Shown here in pieces: positions 46,018 through 57,448 of a DNA stretch of 64,000 bases. Source of the stretch: Alcanivorax sp. S6407 (GTDB taxonomy: Bacteria > Pseudomonadota > Gammaproteobacteria > Pseudomonadales > Alcanivoracaceae); NCBI RefSeq assembly GCF_023016115.1, contig NZ_JALKBH010000001.1:186001-250000 (forward strand), given 5' to 3'. Below the pieces are notes generated by a model. The model ran no database searches. It was given only the letters and a program-made list of their open reading frames with translations, and was not told the origin of the DNA. How positions within the stretch are numbered: position 1 is the first letter of the stretch; every line of letters begins with the position of its first letter. The position numbers and the translations under genes are program-made.

Positions 46018-47256
46018 ATGGCGACTGACATCAAAGCCCCGCAGTTTCCCGAATCCGTAGCCGATGGCACCGTGGCCACCTGGCACAAGCAGGAAGGTGA
46101 AGCGGTAAAACGTGACGAACTGCTGGTAGATATTGAAACCGACAAGGTAGTACTGGAAGTAGTGGCGCCGGCTGACGGCGTGATCAGCAAGATTCTGTGC
46201 CCGGAAGGTGACACTGTTGAGAGCCAGCAGGTGCTGGCCAACTTCGAAGCCGGCGCTTCCGGTTCTGCTCCTGCCCCGGCGGCCAGCGCTGAGCCCGCTG
46301 CCGAGTCTGCACCGGCCGCCAGCGAAGCTGCCCCGGCAAGCGACGACAGCAGTGCTTCCGATCAGGCCGGCCCTGCCGCCCGCAAGCTGATGAGCGAGCA
46401 CGGTCTGGCTGCCAGCCAGGTGACTGGCACCGGCAAGGGTGGTCGTATCACCAAGCAGGACGTGGAACAGGCCATCAGCAACAAGGTCGAGCAGCGCGCC
46501 AGCCAGCCGGCTCCGCAGCAGCCTGCCACTCTGGATGTACCGGCCGCGCCGGGCGAGCGTGAAGAGCGTCGTGTGCCGATGACCCGTCTGCGCAAGCGCA
46601 TTGCCGAGCGTCTGGTATCCGCTCAGCAGGACGCCGCCATGTTGACCACCTTCAACGAGGTCAACATGAAGCCGATCATGGAAATGCGCAAGAACTACCA
46701 GCCGGAGTTCGAAAAGGCGCACGGCGTACGTCTTGGCTTCATGGGTTTCTTCACCCGTGCCTGTGTGGAAGCGCTGAAGCGTTTCCCGGCAGTGAATGCC
46801 TCCATCGACGCTGACGATATCGTTTACCACGGTTACTACGATGTGGGCGTGGCGGTATCCACCGATCGCGGCCTGGTAGTCCCGGTGATCCGTGATGCAG
46901 ACCAGAAAGGTCTGGCCGAAGTGGAATCCCAGATCATCGATTTCGGTCAGAAGGCCCAGAAGGGCAAACTGTCCATCGAAGAGATGACTGGCGGCACCTT
47001 CACCATTTCCAATGGTGGTGTGTTTGGCTCCCTGATCTCCACCCCGATCCTGAACCCGCCGCAAACGGCTATTCTGGGTATGCACAAGATCCAGGAACGT
47101 CCCATGGCGGTAGATGGCAAGGTGGAAATCCTGCCGATGATGTACCTGGCCCTGTCCTACGACCACCGTCTCATCGACGGCAAGGAAGCGGTACAGTTCC
47201 TGGTTGCCGTGAAGAACTTCATCGAAGATCCGGCTCGTCTGCTGCTGGACATCTGA
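46018..47256 (+). CDS. sucB: Dihydrolipoyllysine succinyltransferase E2
   Basis: 412 residues: lipoyl domain 1-78 with Lys43 ([10 protein letters not shown]) as the attachment site, an Ala/Pro/Glu-rich linker, the E3-binding peripheral domain ([30 protein letters not shown]) at ~120-155, and the catalytic acyltransferase domain with His383 and Asp387 ([14 protein letters not shown]). It forms the core of the 2-oxoglutarate dehydrogenase complex. Confidence 0.96.
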   Translation: MATDIKAPQFPESVADGTVATWHKQEGEAVKRDELLVDIETDKVVLEVVAPADGVISKILCPEGDTVESQQVLANFEAGASGSAPAPAASAEPAAESAPAASEAAPASDDSSASDQAGPAARKLMSEHGLAASQVTGTGKGGRITKQDVEQAISNKVEQRASQPAPQQPATLDVPAAPGEREERRVPMTRLRKRIAERLVSAQQDAAMLTTFNEVNMKPIMEMRKNYQPEFEKAHGVRLGFMGFFTRACVEALKRFPAVNASIDADDIVYHGYYDVGVAVSTDRGLVVPVIRDADQKGLAEVESQIIDFGQKAQKGKLSIEEMTGGTFTISNGGVFGSLISTPILNPPQTAILGMHKIQERPMAVDGKVEILPMMYLALSYDHRLIDGKEAVQFLVAVKNFIEDPARLLLDI

Positions 47257-48765
<1,509 letters not shown>

Positions 48766-48834
48766 CGGCGCAGAACGGAAACGAAGAAGGGCGCTCACAA
48801 GGCGCCAAATCATTCAACAGATGGAAGTATTGGC

Positions 48835-50004
48835 ATGAATCTCCATGAGTATCAGTCAAAGCAGCTTTTTGCTGACTATGGTCTGCCAGTCTCAACAGGT
48901 TTCGCTTGCGACACTCCAGAAGAGGTCGCAGCCAAAACCAAAGAGATCGGTGGTGACAAGTGGGTGGTAAAAGCCCAGGTACACGCTGGCGGCCGTGGTA
49001 AGGCGGGTGGTGTGAAGCTGGTGGACAGCGCTGAAGAAGCCGCCGCCTTTGCCGAGCAGTGGCTGGGCAAGAACCTGGTGACTTTCCAGACCGATGAGAA
49101 AGGTCAGCCGGTTACCAAGATTCTGGTAGAAACCTGCACCGATATCGCCAAGGAACTGTACCTGAGTGCGGTACTGGACCGTGCCAGCCGTCGTGTCGTT
49201 TTCATGGCCTCCACCGAAGGTGGTATGGACATTGAGACCGTGGCTGAAGAAACCCCGGAAAAAATTCTCCGTGCCGAGATCGATCCGCTGGTGGGTGCGC
49301 AGCCTTACCAGGCTCGCGAGATCGCATTCAAGCTGGGCCTGGAAGGCAAGCAGGTAAACCAGTTCGCGAAGATTTTTGTCGGTCTGGCTCAGCTGTTCAT
49401 CGACAAGGACCTGGCCCTGATCGAAGTGAACCCGCTGGTGATCACCGAAGCGGGCGACCTGCACTGCCTGGATGCCAAGATCAACGTGGATGGCTCCGCC
49501 CTGTATCGCCACCCTGACATCAAGGCTCTGGAAGATCCGACCCAGGAAGACGCCCGTGAGCGTCGTGCGGCCGAGTGGGAACTGAACTACGTGGCGCTGG
49601 ACGGCAACATCGGTTGCATGGTGAACGGTGCCGGTCTGGCCATGGGCACCATGGATCTGGTCCAGCTGAAGGGCGGCTCTCCGGCCAACTTCCTGGACGT
49701 GGGCGGCGGCGCCACCAAAGAGCGTGTGACTGAAGCCTTCAAGATCATCCTGTCCGACGACAAGGTAAAAGGTGTTCTGGTCAACATCTTCGGCGGTATC
49801 GTGCGCTGTGACCTGATTGCTGACGGTATTATCGGTGCCGTTCAGGAAGTGGGTGTGACTGTACCGGTTGTAGTTCGACTGGAAGGTAACAACGCCGAGC
49901 TGGGCGCTCAGAAGCTGGCCGAGAGCGGCATGAACATCATCGCTGCACAAAGTTTTGAAGACGCTGCCGAGCAGGTAGTGAAAGCTGTTGGAGGTGCCGC
50001 ATGA
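48835..50004 (+). CDS. sucC: Succinyl-CoA synthetase beta subunit
   Basis: 389 residues: ATP-grasp domain from [19 protein letters not shown] with the lysine motif [49 protein letters not shown], and the C-terminal [34 protein letters not shown] and [15 protein letters not shown]. It makes ATP or GTP while cleaving succinyl-CoA. It overlaps sucD by four bases. Confidence 0.97.
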   Translation: MNLHEYQSKQLFADYGLPVSTGFACDTPEEVAAKTKEIGGDKWVVKAQVHAGGRGKAGGVKLVDSAEEAAAFAEQWLGKNLVTFQTDEKGQPVTKILVETCTDIAKELYLSAVLDRASRRVVFMASTEGGMDIETVAEETPEKILRAEIDPLVGAQPYQAREIAFKLGLEGKQVNQFAKIFVGLAQLFIDKDLALIEVNPLVITEAGDLHCLDAKINVDGSALYRHPDIKALEDPTQEDARERRAAEWELNYVALDGNIGCMVNGAGLAMGTMDLVQLKGGSPANFLDVGGGATKERVTEAFKIILSDDKVKGVLVNIFGGIVRCDLIADGIIGAVQEVGVTVPVVVRLEGNNAELGAQKLAESGMNIIAAQSFEDAAEQVVKAVGGAA

Positions 50005-50876
50005 GCGTACTGATCGACAAGAACACCAAGGTTATCTGCCAGGGTTTCACTGGTAGCCAGGGCACCTTCCACTCCGAACAGGCCATCGAGTATGGCACGC
50101 AGATGGTAGGTGGTGTGACTCCGGGCAAGGGTGGCCAGACTCACCTGGGCCTGCCGGTATTCAACACCGTAGCCGAAGCCGTTGCCGAAACCGGTGCGAC
50201 TGCCAGCGTGATCTATGTGCCGGCCGCATTCTGCAAGGATTCCATTCTGGAAGCTGCCGATGCAGGCATCGAGCTGATCGTATGTATCACTGAAGGCATT
50301 CCTGCTCTGGATATGCTGTACGTGAAGGAATACATCACCCGCAAGGGCGGTGTGCGCCTGATCGGTCCGAACTGCCCGGGTGTGATCACTCCTGGCCAGT
50401 GCAAGATCGGCATCATGCCGGGTCACATTCACCAGCCAGGCAAGGTGGGCATCGTGTCCCGCTCCGGTACCCTGACCTATGAAGCGGTAAACCAGACCAC
50501 CAAGCTGGGCTTTGGTCAGTCTACCTGTATCGGTATCGGTGGTGACCCGATTCCGGGCATGACCTTCATCGACGCGCTGGAACTGTTCCAGAATGATCCG
50601 CAGACCGAAGCCATCATCATGGTGGGTGAGATCGGCGGTACTGCGGAAGATGAGGCTGCTGCCTACATCAAGGCAAACGTGACCAAGCCGGTAGTCAGCT
50701 ACATTGCTGGTGTTACTGCGCCTCCAGGCAAGCGTATGGGCCATGCTGGCGCCATCATTGCCGGCGGTAAGGGTACTGCAGATGAGAAATTTGCAGCCCT
50801 GGAAGCGGCGGGCGTGAAGACGACCCGTAACCCGGCCGGCATCGGCCAGGCGCTGAAGGAACTCACCGGCTGGTAA
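50001..50876 (+). CDS. sucD: Succinyl-CoA synthetase alpha subunit
   Basis: 291 residues with the CoA-binding fold [68 protein letters not shown], and the phospho-histidine His248 in [18 protein letters not shown]. The start ATGA overlaps the sucC stop. Last gene of the TCA cluster, followed by a terminator at 50892-50922. Confidence 0.97.
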   Translation: MSVLIDKNTKVICQGFTGSQGTFHSEQAIEYGTQMVGGVTPGKGGQTHLGLPVFNTVAEAVAETGATASVIYVPAAFCKDSILEAADAGIELIVCITEGIPALDMLYVKEYITRKGGVRLIGPNCPGVITPGQCKIGIMPGHIHQPGKVGIVSRSGTLTYEAVNQTTKLGFGQSTCIGIGGDPIPGMTFIDALELFQNDPQTEAIIMVGEIGGTAEDEAAAYIKANVTKPVVSYIAGVTAPPGKRMGHAGAIIAGGKGTADEKFAALEAAGVKTTRNPAGIGQALKELTGW

Positions 50877-50891
50877 CAGTGTGGTGAGCAT

Positions 50892-50922
50892 AAAAAAGGC
50901 CGGCAATATGCCGGCCTTTTTT
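50892..50922 (+). terminator. Terminator of the suc operon
   Basis: AAAAAAGGCCGGC and GCCGGCCTTTTTT form a long stem with a 5-base loop and T-run; it can act in both directions. Confidence 0.92.
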
Positions 50923-51027
50923 ATGGGCGGATGATGACGAACAGGGTAACGGTACGGGCCGTACCGATGACAAGGGAGCCCTGTCAGCGGCTGGATGCGT
51001 GCGTGTCCCTATCGTCAGTCACAAGCC

Positions 51028-51264
51028 TCAATGAAGGGTATCGTCGTCCAGTTCAAAGAACTCGTATTCATTGAGTTCCTTGCGCAGGCGGCGTTCCTCC
51101 AGACGATCTTCGATGCGATGGCGCATGTCCATGTTGAATGAACGGCTACGGGAATTGCCCGATTGCTGCTCATCTTCATCCATGTCGTCATCCAGGATAT
51201 CGAAATCTTCGTTCATCAGCAGATCTTCCGAATCAAGGTCTTGCTCATTACGACGGTTACTCAT
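51028..51264 (-). CDS. Small acidic protein (PA3496-like)
   Basis: A 78-residue protein, very acidic in the middle (LMNEDFDILDDDMDEDEQQ) with a basic/helical C-terminal part (DMRHRIEDRLEERRLRKELNEYEFFELDD). The C-terminal motif recalls the small PA3496 family linked to envelope integrity; that match is from memory and moderate. ATG 51264 has a perfect AGGAGG upstream, so the long open frame to 51567 is not coding. Its leader carries a large inverted repeat (51344-51444). Confidence 0.7.
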   Translation of the reverse strand: MSNRRNEQDLDSEDLLMNEDFDILDDDMDEDEQQSGNSRSRSFNMDMRHRIEDRLEERRLRKELNEYEFFELDDDTLH

Positions 51265-51343
51265 GGTGGCCTCCTGTGTTGACCTCCTCAAACAACCTGT
51301 GTTCGGTTGCCGGAGCCTTGCGGGCGCGGCACGCCAGTTGGAT

Positions 51344-51444
51344 TTGTTGCCACTCCCATGGTGTCGACAGTCAGTCTGCAAAATCCCGGCCATAAAACAG
51401 GGGTTAAACTCGTCATCGGATCGGCGCCATGGGAGTGACAACAG
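51344..51444 (-). promoter_or_regulatory. Inverted-repeat leader of the small acidic protein gene
   Basis: 18-base arms 51344-51361 and 51427-51444 match as reverse complements in 16 positions with a 65-base spacer. They lie between a candidate minus-strand promoter and the start at 51264, so the hairpin would form in a ~185-base 5' leader. Confidence 0.45.
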
Positions 51445-51455
51445 ATCACTACGCC

Positions 51456-51484
51456 TATATATCGCCTGATTTTCGTTCGTACAA
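51456..51484 (-). promoter_or_regulatory. Candidate promoter of the small acidic protein gene
   Basis: On the minus strand: TTGTAC (51479-51484), 17-base spacer, TATATA (51456-51461). The rest of the 497-base gap (51265-51761) holds no other recognisable gene or array. Confidence 0.4.
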
Positions 51485-51761
51485 GTTTTTTTTTGATGAC
51501 CATGGACGGGCGGTGTCGTGGTCGGGAAAAGCGGCCTGATTCGGTGTGGTTTGGCGCGTCTGCGCAACGCAATTCAGTGACGATTCTGTGAAGCAGGTCA
51601 TGATGACCGCTGAATGAGAAAAATCAGTCACTTAAGTGCTGGAATGCCTGACGCTGGCTTTGTAAAGTGAGCCGGTAGGGTTAGGCCTGTCGAGATGGGC
51701 CACGAATCACGGCCAGGGGCTTCCCAGGGGATAACCGCTGGCACGCGGAGAGAATAAAAAG

Positions 51762-53387
51762 ATGGCTGAACTGCTGATCATTATCGGGATAAGCACCATT
51801 ATCGTGACAACGCTGGGGCTCATGAACGAGGCCGGCCATCGCGGCCACAGTGCACTGTTTTTCATGATTCCCCTGGCCAGCCTCGGGCAGGTTCAAGAGG
51901 GCTGGGAGCATTACCGCTGGTGGGCTCTGGCACGGGTGGCCGGCGTTCTAAGCGGAGCAGTGGGCGTAGCCCTGTTTGTCATGGCGCATGGTGCTGGCTC
52001 GTCATCTTCAGCAGCGCTGTCTGGCCAGAGTGGCCAGGTGCAGCGTGGCGATAACATGGCGACCACGACCACTTTCGTGACCTCTGAGGAGGCTGCCCTG
52101 GCGGTGGTGAAAGGGCAGGGGCAGCCCCTGTCAGGCCGGATTCATGGTCGTGAGTTTCACTATGACCGGGTCGCACTGATTGATGGCGTACTGACTGCCA
52201 GCCAGGGTGAAGGTTTCTTGCCCGATCTGGAGGTCCGCGTCCTGATCGGCTGGAAACCGCAAGATATTGTTGAGCGTACCAACCTGCACGTGACCCCCTC
52301 TGATGCCAACCCGCCGGTGGTGCATGTTTCCTGGAAGCCGGAGGGAAAGGACTACCCGGAAACCCGCATTTTCAAGGGCGGCTACCGGATGGAGCTGGCA
52401 CTGGCGCCACTGGATGCCGGTTCGCTTTCCGGCTCGCTGGTGCTGGTCGTACCGGACAGCTTCAAGAGTTATCTCACCGGTGACTTCACCGCCTACACCA
52501 ATCATCTGCGTTACCGTGGCGGCGATGTGGATCTGCATTTTGATCATGAAGACACCCTGGCTTATGTGGCCCGACAGTATTTGGTTACGCAGTTCCCGGA
52601 GGGCGCGCTCAAATCCGTTACCCCCCGTCAGGTGGTCATGCGCCGGGCGGAATCCAGCGGTCAGGTCTCGGCACAGGTGCTGTTGACCAATGGGGCTGAG
52701 GAAGAGCGTTCTGTGCGCCTTGAAAAGAGTGATGTGGGCTGGTCAGTGGAGCCGGGTTCCATGGCAACGCGGGTGATCAAGGAACCCGTCGAGGGCAGCA
52801 TGACCCTGATCAACCCCGGGCAATCGCAAGCGGTGGAAGAGGCCAGAGATCTGCAGCCGATCAGCACCACCTTCCCGGAACTGGTAGCTTATGTGGATCG
52901 TTCTGTGGTGCTGGAAATGACCAGTGGTCGCAAAATTGACGGTATCTTGCGCAAAGTTTCGGTAAACCGTTTGTGGCTTGAGATCAATGTGGGCAGCGGC
53001 GTGGTGGAGCGCAGCTTCCCGGAAAACGAACTGCAGTCTCTGACTCTGTCCAGTGGTCAGAAGGTGATAGTGCAGAGTGCTGAAAAGAGTGCTGAAAGTA
53101 GTACTGAATCCGTTACCATCCAGCCTGCATTGCAGGGCGAAGAGCAGACTGCGCCTGCCACAGGAAGCTCGGCAGGATATGCCGGCAGCACGGATCCCAG
53201 AGTGGAAGAGTTTCGCAAACTGGTGGGCCAGCCGGTCACCGTGACCGCGGATGAAGGTCCTGCCCGCAGTGGCTTGTTGCAGAGTGTGGAATCGGATCAC
53301 ATCACGCTGAGTGTTCCCATGGGGGCGGGCAATATGGAATATTTCTACGATCTGAACAGTATCCGCAGCATTGAGGCATCACGTTGA
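51762..53387 (+). CDS. Membrane-anchored protein with two small barrel-like C-terminal repeats
   Basis: I do not recognise a family. The 541-residue protein has two N-terminal membrane helices (AELLIIIGISTIIVTTLGL and ARVAGVLSGAVGVALFVMA), a ~280-residue domain with beta-rich stretches (LSGRIHGREFHYDRVALIDGVLTASQGEGF, KGGYRMELALAPLDAGSLSGSLVLVVPD), then two similar five-strand units: VVLEMTSGRKIDGILRKVSVNRLWLEI and VTVTADEGPARSGLLQSVESDHITLSV, each ending with an aromatic/acidic strand before a SL/SI motif. These look like Sm- or SH3-like barrels. GAGAG precedes ATG 51762. It overlaps the start of the epimerase gene. Confidence 0.75.
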   Translation: MAELLIIIGISTIIVTTLGLMNEAGHRGHSALFFMIPLASLGQVQEGWEHYRWWALARVAGVLSGAVGVALFVMAHGAGSSSSAALSGQSGQVQRGDNMATTTTFVTSEEAALAVVKGQGQPLSGRIHGREFHYDRVALIDGVLTASQGEGFLPDLEVRVLIGWKPQDIVERTNLHVTPSDANPPVVHVSWKPEGKDYPETRIFKGGYRMELALAPLDAGSLSGSLVLVVPDSFKSYLTGDFTAYTNHLRYRGGDVDLHFDHEDTLAYVARQYLVTQFPEGALKSVTPRQVVMRRAESSGQVSAQVLLTNGAEEERSVRLEKSDVGWSVEPGSMATRVIKEPVEGSMTLINPGQSQAVEEARDLQPISTTFPELVAYVDRSVVLEMTSGRKIDGILRKVSVNRLWLEINVGSGVVERSFPENELQSLTLSSGQKVIVQSAEKSAESSTESVTIQPALQGEEQTAPATGSSAGYAGSTDPRVEEFRKLVGQPVTVTADEGPARSGLLQSVESDHITLSVPMGAGNMEYFYDLNSIRSIEASR

Positions 53388-54283
53388 AGGTTCTTGTTAC
53401 TGGTGGTACAGGATTTATCGGTCAGCATCTTTGCCGGCGCCTGGCGGCTCATGGTCACAGTCTGACTGTACTCAGCCGTCGCCCGAAAAAGGTGGCAAAA
53501 CTGTTGCCGGAAGATACCCGCATTATTGATTCGCTTGATGCGATTGCGGATGACGAGCAGATTGACGGGGTTATCAACCTGGCAGGTGAGAGCCTGTTCG
53601 CCGGTCGCTGGACTGACAAGCGCAAGAAGGTGCTGTTCGATTCCCGTATTGGTGTGACTCAGGCGCTTGTAGGGCTGATTGCCCGGCTTGACCGCAAGCC
53701 CGCGGTGCTGGTTTCCGGATCGGCGGTGGGTTTCTATGGTGATGCAGGCAATGCAGAACTGACCGAAGAGAGTCCTGCTCGAAAGCGGGATTTCGGATAC
53801 CTGCTCTGCGAGGCCTGGGAACAGGCCGCTCGGCCGGTTTCCCGGCAAGGGGTTCGTCTGTGTCTGATCCGCACCGGCATTGTGCTGGGCCGAGATGGCG
53901 GCATGTTGTCCCGGCTGTGGCCGCTCTACCGTGCCGGGCTCGGTGCCATGGTGGGTGATGGTAATCAGTGGCTCAGCTGGATCCATATCGACGACATGGT
54001 CGCTATTCTGGTGCGAGGGTTGGAAACTCCCGGGATCGAGGGGGTGTTCAACGCAACGGCACCGGCACCGGTAACCCAACGGGAGTTCCATCATAGCCTG
54101 GCTCGTCAACTGCGACGTCCTGCCTTCCTGAAGGTACCAGCGCTTGCCCTTAAAGCCGGATTGGGAGAAATGTCCGGGATTTTGCTTGGCGGGCAGCGGG
54201 TCTTTCCCCGTCGTCTCGAGCAGCAGGGTTTCGTGTTCCGCTATCCGGATTTACAGACTGCTCTGGCGCATCTCTCAGCCTGA
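53384..54283 (+). CDS. TIGR01777-family NAD-dependent epimerase/dehydratase (YfcH-like)
   Basis: A 299-residue extended SDR protein. Dinucleotide motif LVTGGTGFIGQHLCRRLAAHGH, then INLAGESLFAGRWTDKRKKVLFDSRIGVTQAL, SGSAVGFYGDAG (YGD motif), LRTGIVLG-like segment (LIRTGIVLGRDGGMLSRLWPLYRAGLGAMVGDGNQWLSWIHIDDMVAIL), and a C-terminal DUF1731 domain. The physiological substrate is unknown; relatives affect cell division or sulA-like functions. The start is TTG 53384, overlapping the upstream stop by four bases (TTGA). Confidence 0.88.
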   Translation: MKVLVTGGTGFIGQHLCRRLAAHGHSLTVLSRRPKKVAKLLPEDTRIIDSLDAIADDEQIDGVINLAGESLFAGRWTDKRKKVLFDSRIGVTQALVGLIARLDRKPAVLVSGSAVGFYGDAGNAELTEESPARKRDFGYLLCEAWEQAARPVSRQGVRLCLIRTGIVLGRDGGMLSRLWPLYRAGLGAMVGDGNQWLSWIHIDDMVAILVRGLETPGIEGVFNATAPAPVTQREFHHSLARQLRRPAFLKVPALALKAGLGEMSGILLGGQRVFPRRLEQQGFVFRYPDLQTALAHLSA

Positions 54284-54328
54284 CCTGAACCGGGCACTGC
54301 TGATCCATTTTTTGGCTGTGCCCGGTGC

Positions 54329-54356
54329 CTTGAAAAGCTTCCAATCATCCCTACTT
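54329..54356 (+). promoter_or_regulatory. Sigma-32-like heat-shock promoter of htpG
   Basis: CTTGAAA (54329-54335) is the exact sigma-32 -35 core; after a 13-base spacer TCCCTACTT stands in for the CCCCATNT -10. It is 34 bases ahead of the htpG start, as expected for a chaperone gene. Confidence 0.6.
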
Positions 54357-54389
54357 AAGATGCAGCAATGACTGAAGCAGGAGCGTGTT

Positions 54390-56237
54390 GTGTCTACCGA
54401 AAAACAAACCCATGGGTTCCAGGCGGAAGTGTCCCGTCTGCTCAACCTGATGATTCACTCCCTCTACAGCAACCGGGAAATTTTCCTCCGTGAGCTGATT
54501 TCCAACGCCTCGGATGCCTGTGACAAGTTGCGCTTCAAGGCGCTGGATAATGATGCATTGACACAGGAAGCGGGTGAGCCGGCTATTACCCTGACGCTGG
54601 ACAAGGAAGCGGGAACCCTGACGGTCAGTGATAACGGCATTGGCATGGATGAAGCCGAGGTGATCGAGAACCTGGGTACCATTGCCCGCTCTGGTACAGA
54701 AAAATTTCTCGCCTCCCTGAGTGGCGATCAAAAGAAGGATTCCCAGCTGATCGGCCAGTTTGGTGTGGGTTTCTACTCTGCCTTTATCGTTGCTGACAGG
54801 GTAACGGTAGAAAGCCGCAAGGCGGGCAGCGACACGATTTCCGGTGTGCGCTGGGAAAGTGACGGGCAGGGCGAATTTACCGTTGAATCCATGGAGCGGG
54901 AACAGCCGGGGACCTCGGTGATTCTGCATTTGCGTGATGATGCGCAGGAATTTATTGATCCTTTCAAGCTGCGTCAGGTGGTTAATCAATACTCGGATCA
55001 TGTGGCGTTTCCCATTCGCCTGCTGACACCGGCTGAAGGTGATGAGGAAGCCAGCGAAGAAACCCTTAATTCTGCGACTGCACTGTGGCAGCGTTCCAAA
55101 GGCGAGATTTCCGACGAGGAATATCAGAGTTTCTACAAGCACATCAGTCATGATTTTCAGGATGCGATGAGCTGGAGCCACAACAAGGTTGAAGGCACGC
55201 TGGAGTACACCAGCCTGCTTTATATTCCTGCTCATGCGCCCTTTGATCTTTATCATCGCGACGCCAACCGTGGTCTCAAATTGTATGTGCAGCGCGTCTT
55301 CATCATGGATGATGCAGAACAGTTCTTGCCTCAGTACCTGCGTTTCATCAAGGGTGTGGTGGATGCGCCTAACCTGCCTCTCAACGTGAGTCGTGAACTC
55401 CTGCAGGACTACGGTCCGGTGAAAAAAATCCGCGCTGCCCTGAGCAAGCGTGTGCTGCAGATGTTGAAGAAACTCGGCAACGATGAGGAGCAATATGCTG
55501 CATTCTGGGCGCAATTTGGCCAGGTGCTGAAGGAAGGGATTGGCGAAGACCCAGACAACCGCGAAGCCATTGCCGCTCTGCTGCGATTTGCCAGTAGCAG
55601 CCAGGATCAGGGCCTGACCAGTCTGGATGCCTATCTGGAACGCAAACCCGCCGAACAGGACAAGATTTACTACCTTCTGGCAGACACGGCTTCAGCCGCT
55701 CGCCAGAGCCCGCATCTGGAAGTCTTTCGCAAGAAGGGGATCGAAGTCCTGCTGCTCAGTGACCCGGTGGATGAGTGGATGATCAGTTACCTGGACACCT
55801 ACAAGGATGTGAAGCTTGTCAATGCGGCGCGTGGCGAGCTGGATCTGGATGAACAGAATGAGGCCGACCAGGACAACCCCCTGGTGGCACGGCTGAAGGC
55901 CAGCCTGGCAGAAGAGGTGGAGACAGTTCGTGCCACTGGGCGCCTGGTGGACTCTCCCAGTTGTCTGGTGCTGGCCGAGGACCAGCTTGGCCCGCAGATG
56001 CGTCGTATGCTGGAAGCCGCCGGCCAGCCGGTACCTGAAAACAAACCCGTGCTGGAAGTGAACCTGGAGCATGATCTGCTCCGTGCGCTGGATAGCGTGG
56101 AAGAGGGAGACAAGTTCAATGATCTGGCCGCGCTGTTACTGGATCAGGCCATGCTGGCCGAAGGGCAGCTACCGAAAGATCCTGCTGCAACGGCTCGGCG
56201 TATGCATCAGATGCTTGTAAATGCAGTGAATAATTAA
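54390..56237 (+). CDS. htpG: Chaperone HtpG (Hsp90 family)
   Basis: The 615-residue bacterial Hsp90 folds or holds client proteins using ATP. N-terminal ATPase domain with LLNLMIHSLYSNREIFLRELISNASDACDKLRF, DNGIGM and GQFGVGFYSAFIVADRV; middle domain with the catalytic-loop Arg region (LYVQRVFIMDDAEQFLPQYLRFIKGVVDAPNLPLNVSRELLQ); C-terminal dimerisation domain. Start GTG 54390 with AGGAG upstream. The last residues (AVNN) and stop codon are encoded by the first units of a heptad array. Confidence 0.96.
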   Translation: MSTEKQTHGFQAEVSRLLNLMIHSLYSNREIFLRELISNASDACDKLRFKALDNDALTQEAGEPAITLTLDKEAGTLTVSDNGIGMDEAEVIENLGTIARSGTEKFLASLSGDQKKDSQLIGQFGVGFYSAFIVADRVTVESRKAGSDTISGVRWESDGQGEFTVESMEREQPGTSVILHLRDDAQEFIDPFKLRQVVNQYSDHVAFPIRLLTPAEGDEEASEETLNSATALWQRSKGEISDEEYQSFYKHISHDFQDAMSWSHNKVEGTLEYTSLLYIPAHAPFDLYHRDANRGLKLYVQRVFIMDDAEQFLPQYLRFIKGVVDAPNLPLNVSRELLQDYGPVKKIRAALSKRVLQMLKKLGNDEEQYAAFWAQFGQVLKEGIGEDPDNREAIAALLRFASSSQDQGLTSLDAYLERKPAEQDKIYYLLADTASAARQSPHLEVFRKKGIEVLLLSDPVDEWMISYLDTYKDVKLVNAARGELDLDEQNEADQDNPLVARLKASLAEEVETVRATGRLVDSPSCLVLAEDQLGPQMRRMLEAAGQPVPENKPVLEVNLEHDLLRALDSVEEGDKFNDLAALLLDQAMLAEGQLPKDPAATARRMHQMLVNAVNN

Positions 56238-56382
56238 CAGTTAATAGTTAATAGCTGCGCGAATCAGACTTGTATCTGAGTCGCGATTTGAGGCCGCGCC
56301 CGGGCTTGGGTGCGGCCTCATTCGTTATTCGAAAGGAAAAAATACAGGAACCAGTTAACTGTTCACTATTCACTGTTAACTG
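56227..56382. repeat. Heptad-array element with GC hairpin core behind htpG
   Basis: Left array 56227-56254 (TGAATAA, TTAACAG, TTAATAG twice), right array 56352-56382 (CAGTTAA, CTGTTCA, CTATTCA, CTGTTAA, CTG). The core holds GAGGCCGCGCCC facing GGGTGCGGCCTC, as in the element at 22991-23150. The core hairpin may end the htpG transcript. Confidence 0.85.
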
Positions 56383-56419
56383 CTTTATGATGCCCAAAAG
56401 CAGTAAAAAAGGCGTTCTT

Positions 56420-57448
56420 ATGACGCAGCAGAAATATAATGCCGCGATTCTGGGTGGCGGTAGTTTCGGAACGGCCATGGCCAGTATTCTGGCGGCTAAT
56501 GGGCACGGGGTGAATCTGTGGGTGCGGGATCCTGAGACCGCCGCGGCGATCAATCTGGATCGGGAAAACAGCCGCTACCTGCCGGGCAAGGAATTGCCGG
56601 AAGGGGTGAATGCCACCGACAGTCTGGAAGAAGCCCTTGCCGATGCCTCCATGGTGTTTGTGGCTATTCCCAGCAAGGCGTTTGCCGAAGTGCTGGAACA
56701 GGCGCGCCAGTGGGTGCCAGAGGGTACGCTGGTAATCAGCTGTACCAAGGGGATCTATTCCGATGGCTTCCTGCTGATGAGTGAGTTGTTGCATCAGTAC
56801 TGGCCGCACACCCGTATCGGTGTTCTCAGCGGGCCCAATCTGGCCAAGGAAATTGTTGAGCAGAAGTTTACCGGCACCGTCATTGCCAGCGCCGATGATG
56901 AGCTGTGCCAGACGGTACAGACTGCGCTTAGTTGTGAATATTTCCGGGTTTATGACAACCCGGATATTTACGGCGTGGAATTGGGCGGTGCTCTGAAGAA
57001 TATCTATGCGGTGGCTTCCGGCATGGCCGCGGCCATTGGTGTGGGTGAGAACAGCCGCAGTTTTCTGATTACCCGGGCGCTGGCCGAAATGAGCCGCTTT
57101 GCGGTGGAGCTGGGCGCCAACCCGATGACATTCCTTGGCTTGTCTGGGGTGGGGGATCTGATCGCCACCTGTACTTCCAGTCTGTCCCGCAACTACCAGG
57201 TGGGTTTCCAGCTGGGGCAGGGCAAATCCCTGGAGGAGGCGGTGGAAACCCTGGGCCAGACTGCCGAGGGGATCAACACCATCAAACTGGTGGCTGACAA
57301 GGCCGCAGAACTGGATGTCTACATGCCCCTGGCAACCGCGCTTTACCAGGTGGTTTATCACCAGCAGCCGTTGCAAATCGTGATTCAGCAGCTGATGAGT
57401 GGCGAGTACAAGCATGATGTGGAATTCCAGCTGGGAGTCACTGGATGA
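56420..57448 (+). CDS. gpsA: Glycerol-3-phosphate dehydrogenase [NAD(P)+]
   Basis: Makes sn-glycerol 3-phosphate for phospholipids. 342 residues: NAAILGGGSFGTAMASILAANGHGVNLWVRDPETAAAIN, FVAIPSKAF, LVISCTKGIY, VLSGPNLAKEIVEQKFTGTVIAS, the catalytic Lys in YGVELGGALKNIYAVASGMA, and GLSGVGDLIATCTSSLSRNYQVGFQLGQG. ATG 56420 gives the usual length; an upstream ATG at 56387 lies next to the array. It overlaps sixA by four bases. Confidence 0.94.
   Translation: MTQQKYNAAILGGGSFGTAMASILAANGHGVNLWVRDPETAAAINLDRENSRYLPGKELPEGVNATDSLEEALADASMVFVAIPSKAFAEVLEQARQWVPEGTLVISCTKGIYSDGFLLMSELLHQYWPHTRIGVLSGPNLAKEIVEQKFTGTVIASADDELCQTVQTALSCEYFRVYDNPDIYGVELGGALKNIYAVASGMAAAIGVGENSRSFLITRALAEMSRFAVELGANPMTFLGLSGVGDLIATCTSSLSRNYQVGFQLGQGKSLEEAVETLGQTAEGINTIKLVADKAAELDVYMPLATALYQVVYHQQPLQIVIQQLMSGEYKHDVEFQLGVTG

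Noticed and set aside
51265-51567. N-terminal extension of the small acidic protein to 179 residues
   Set aside because: The extension is basic and unpatterned, while ATG 51264 has a perfect AGGAGG; the extension also spans the inverted repeat and candidate promoter.
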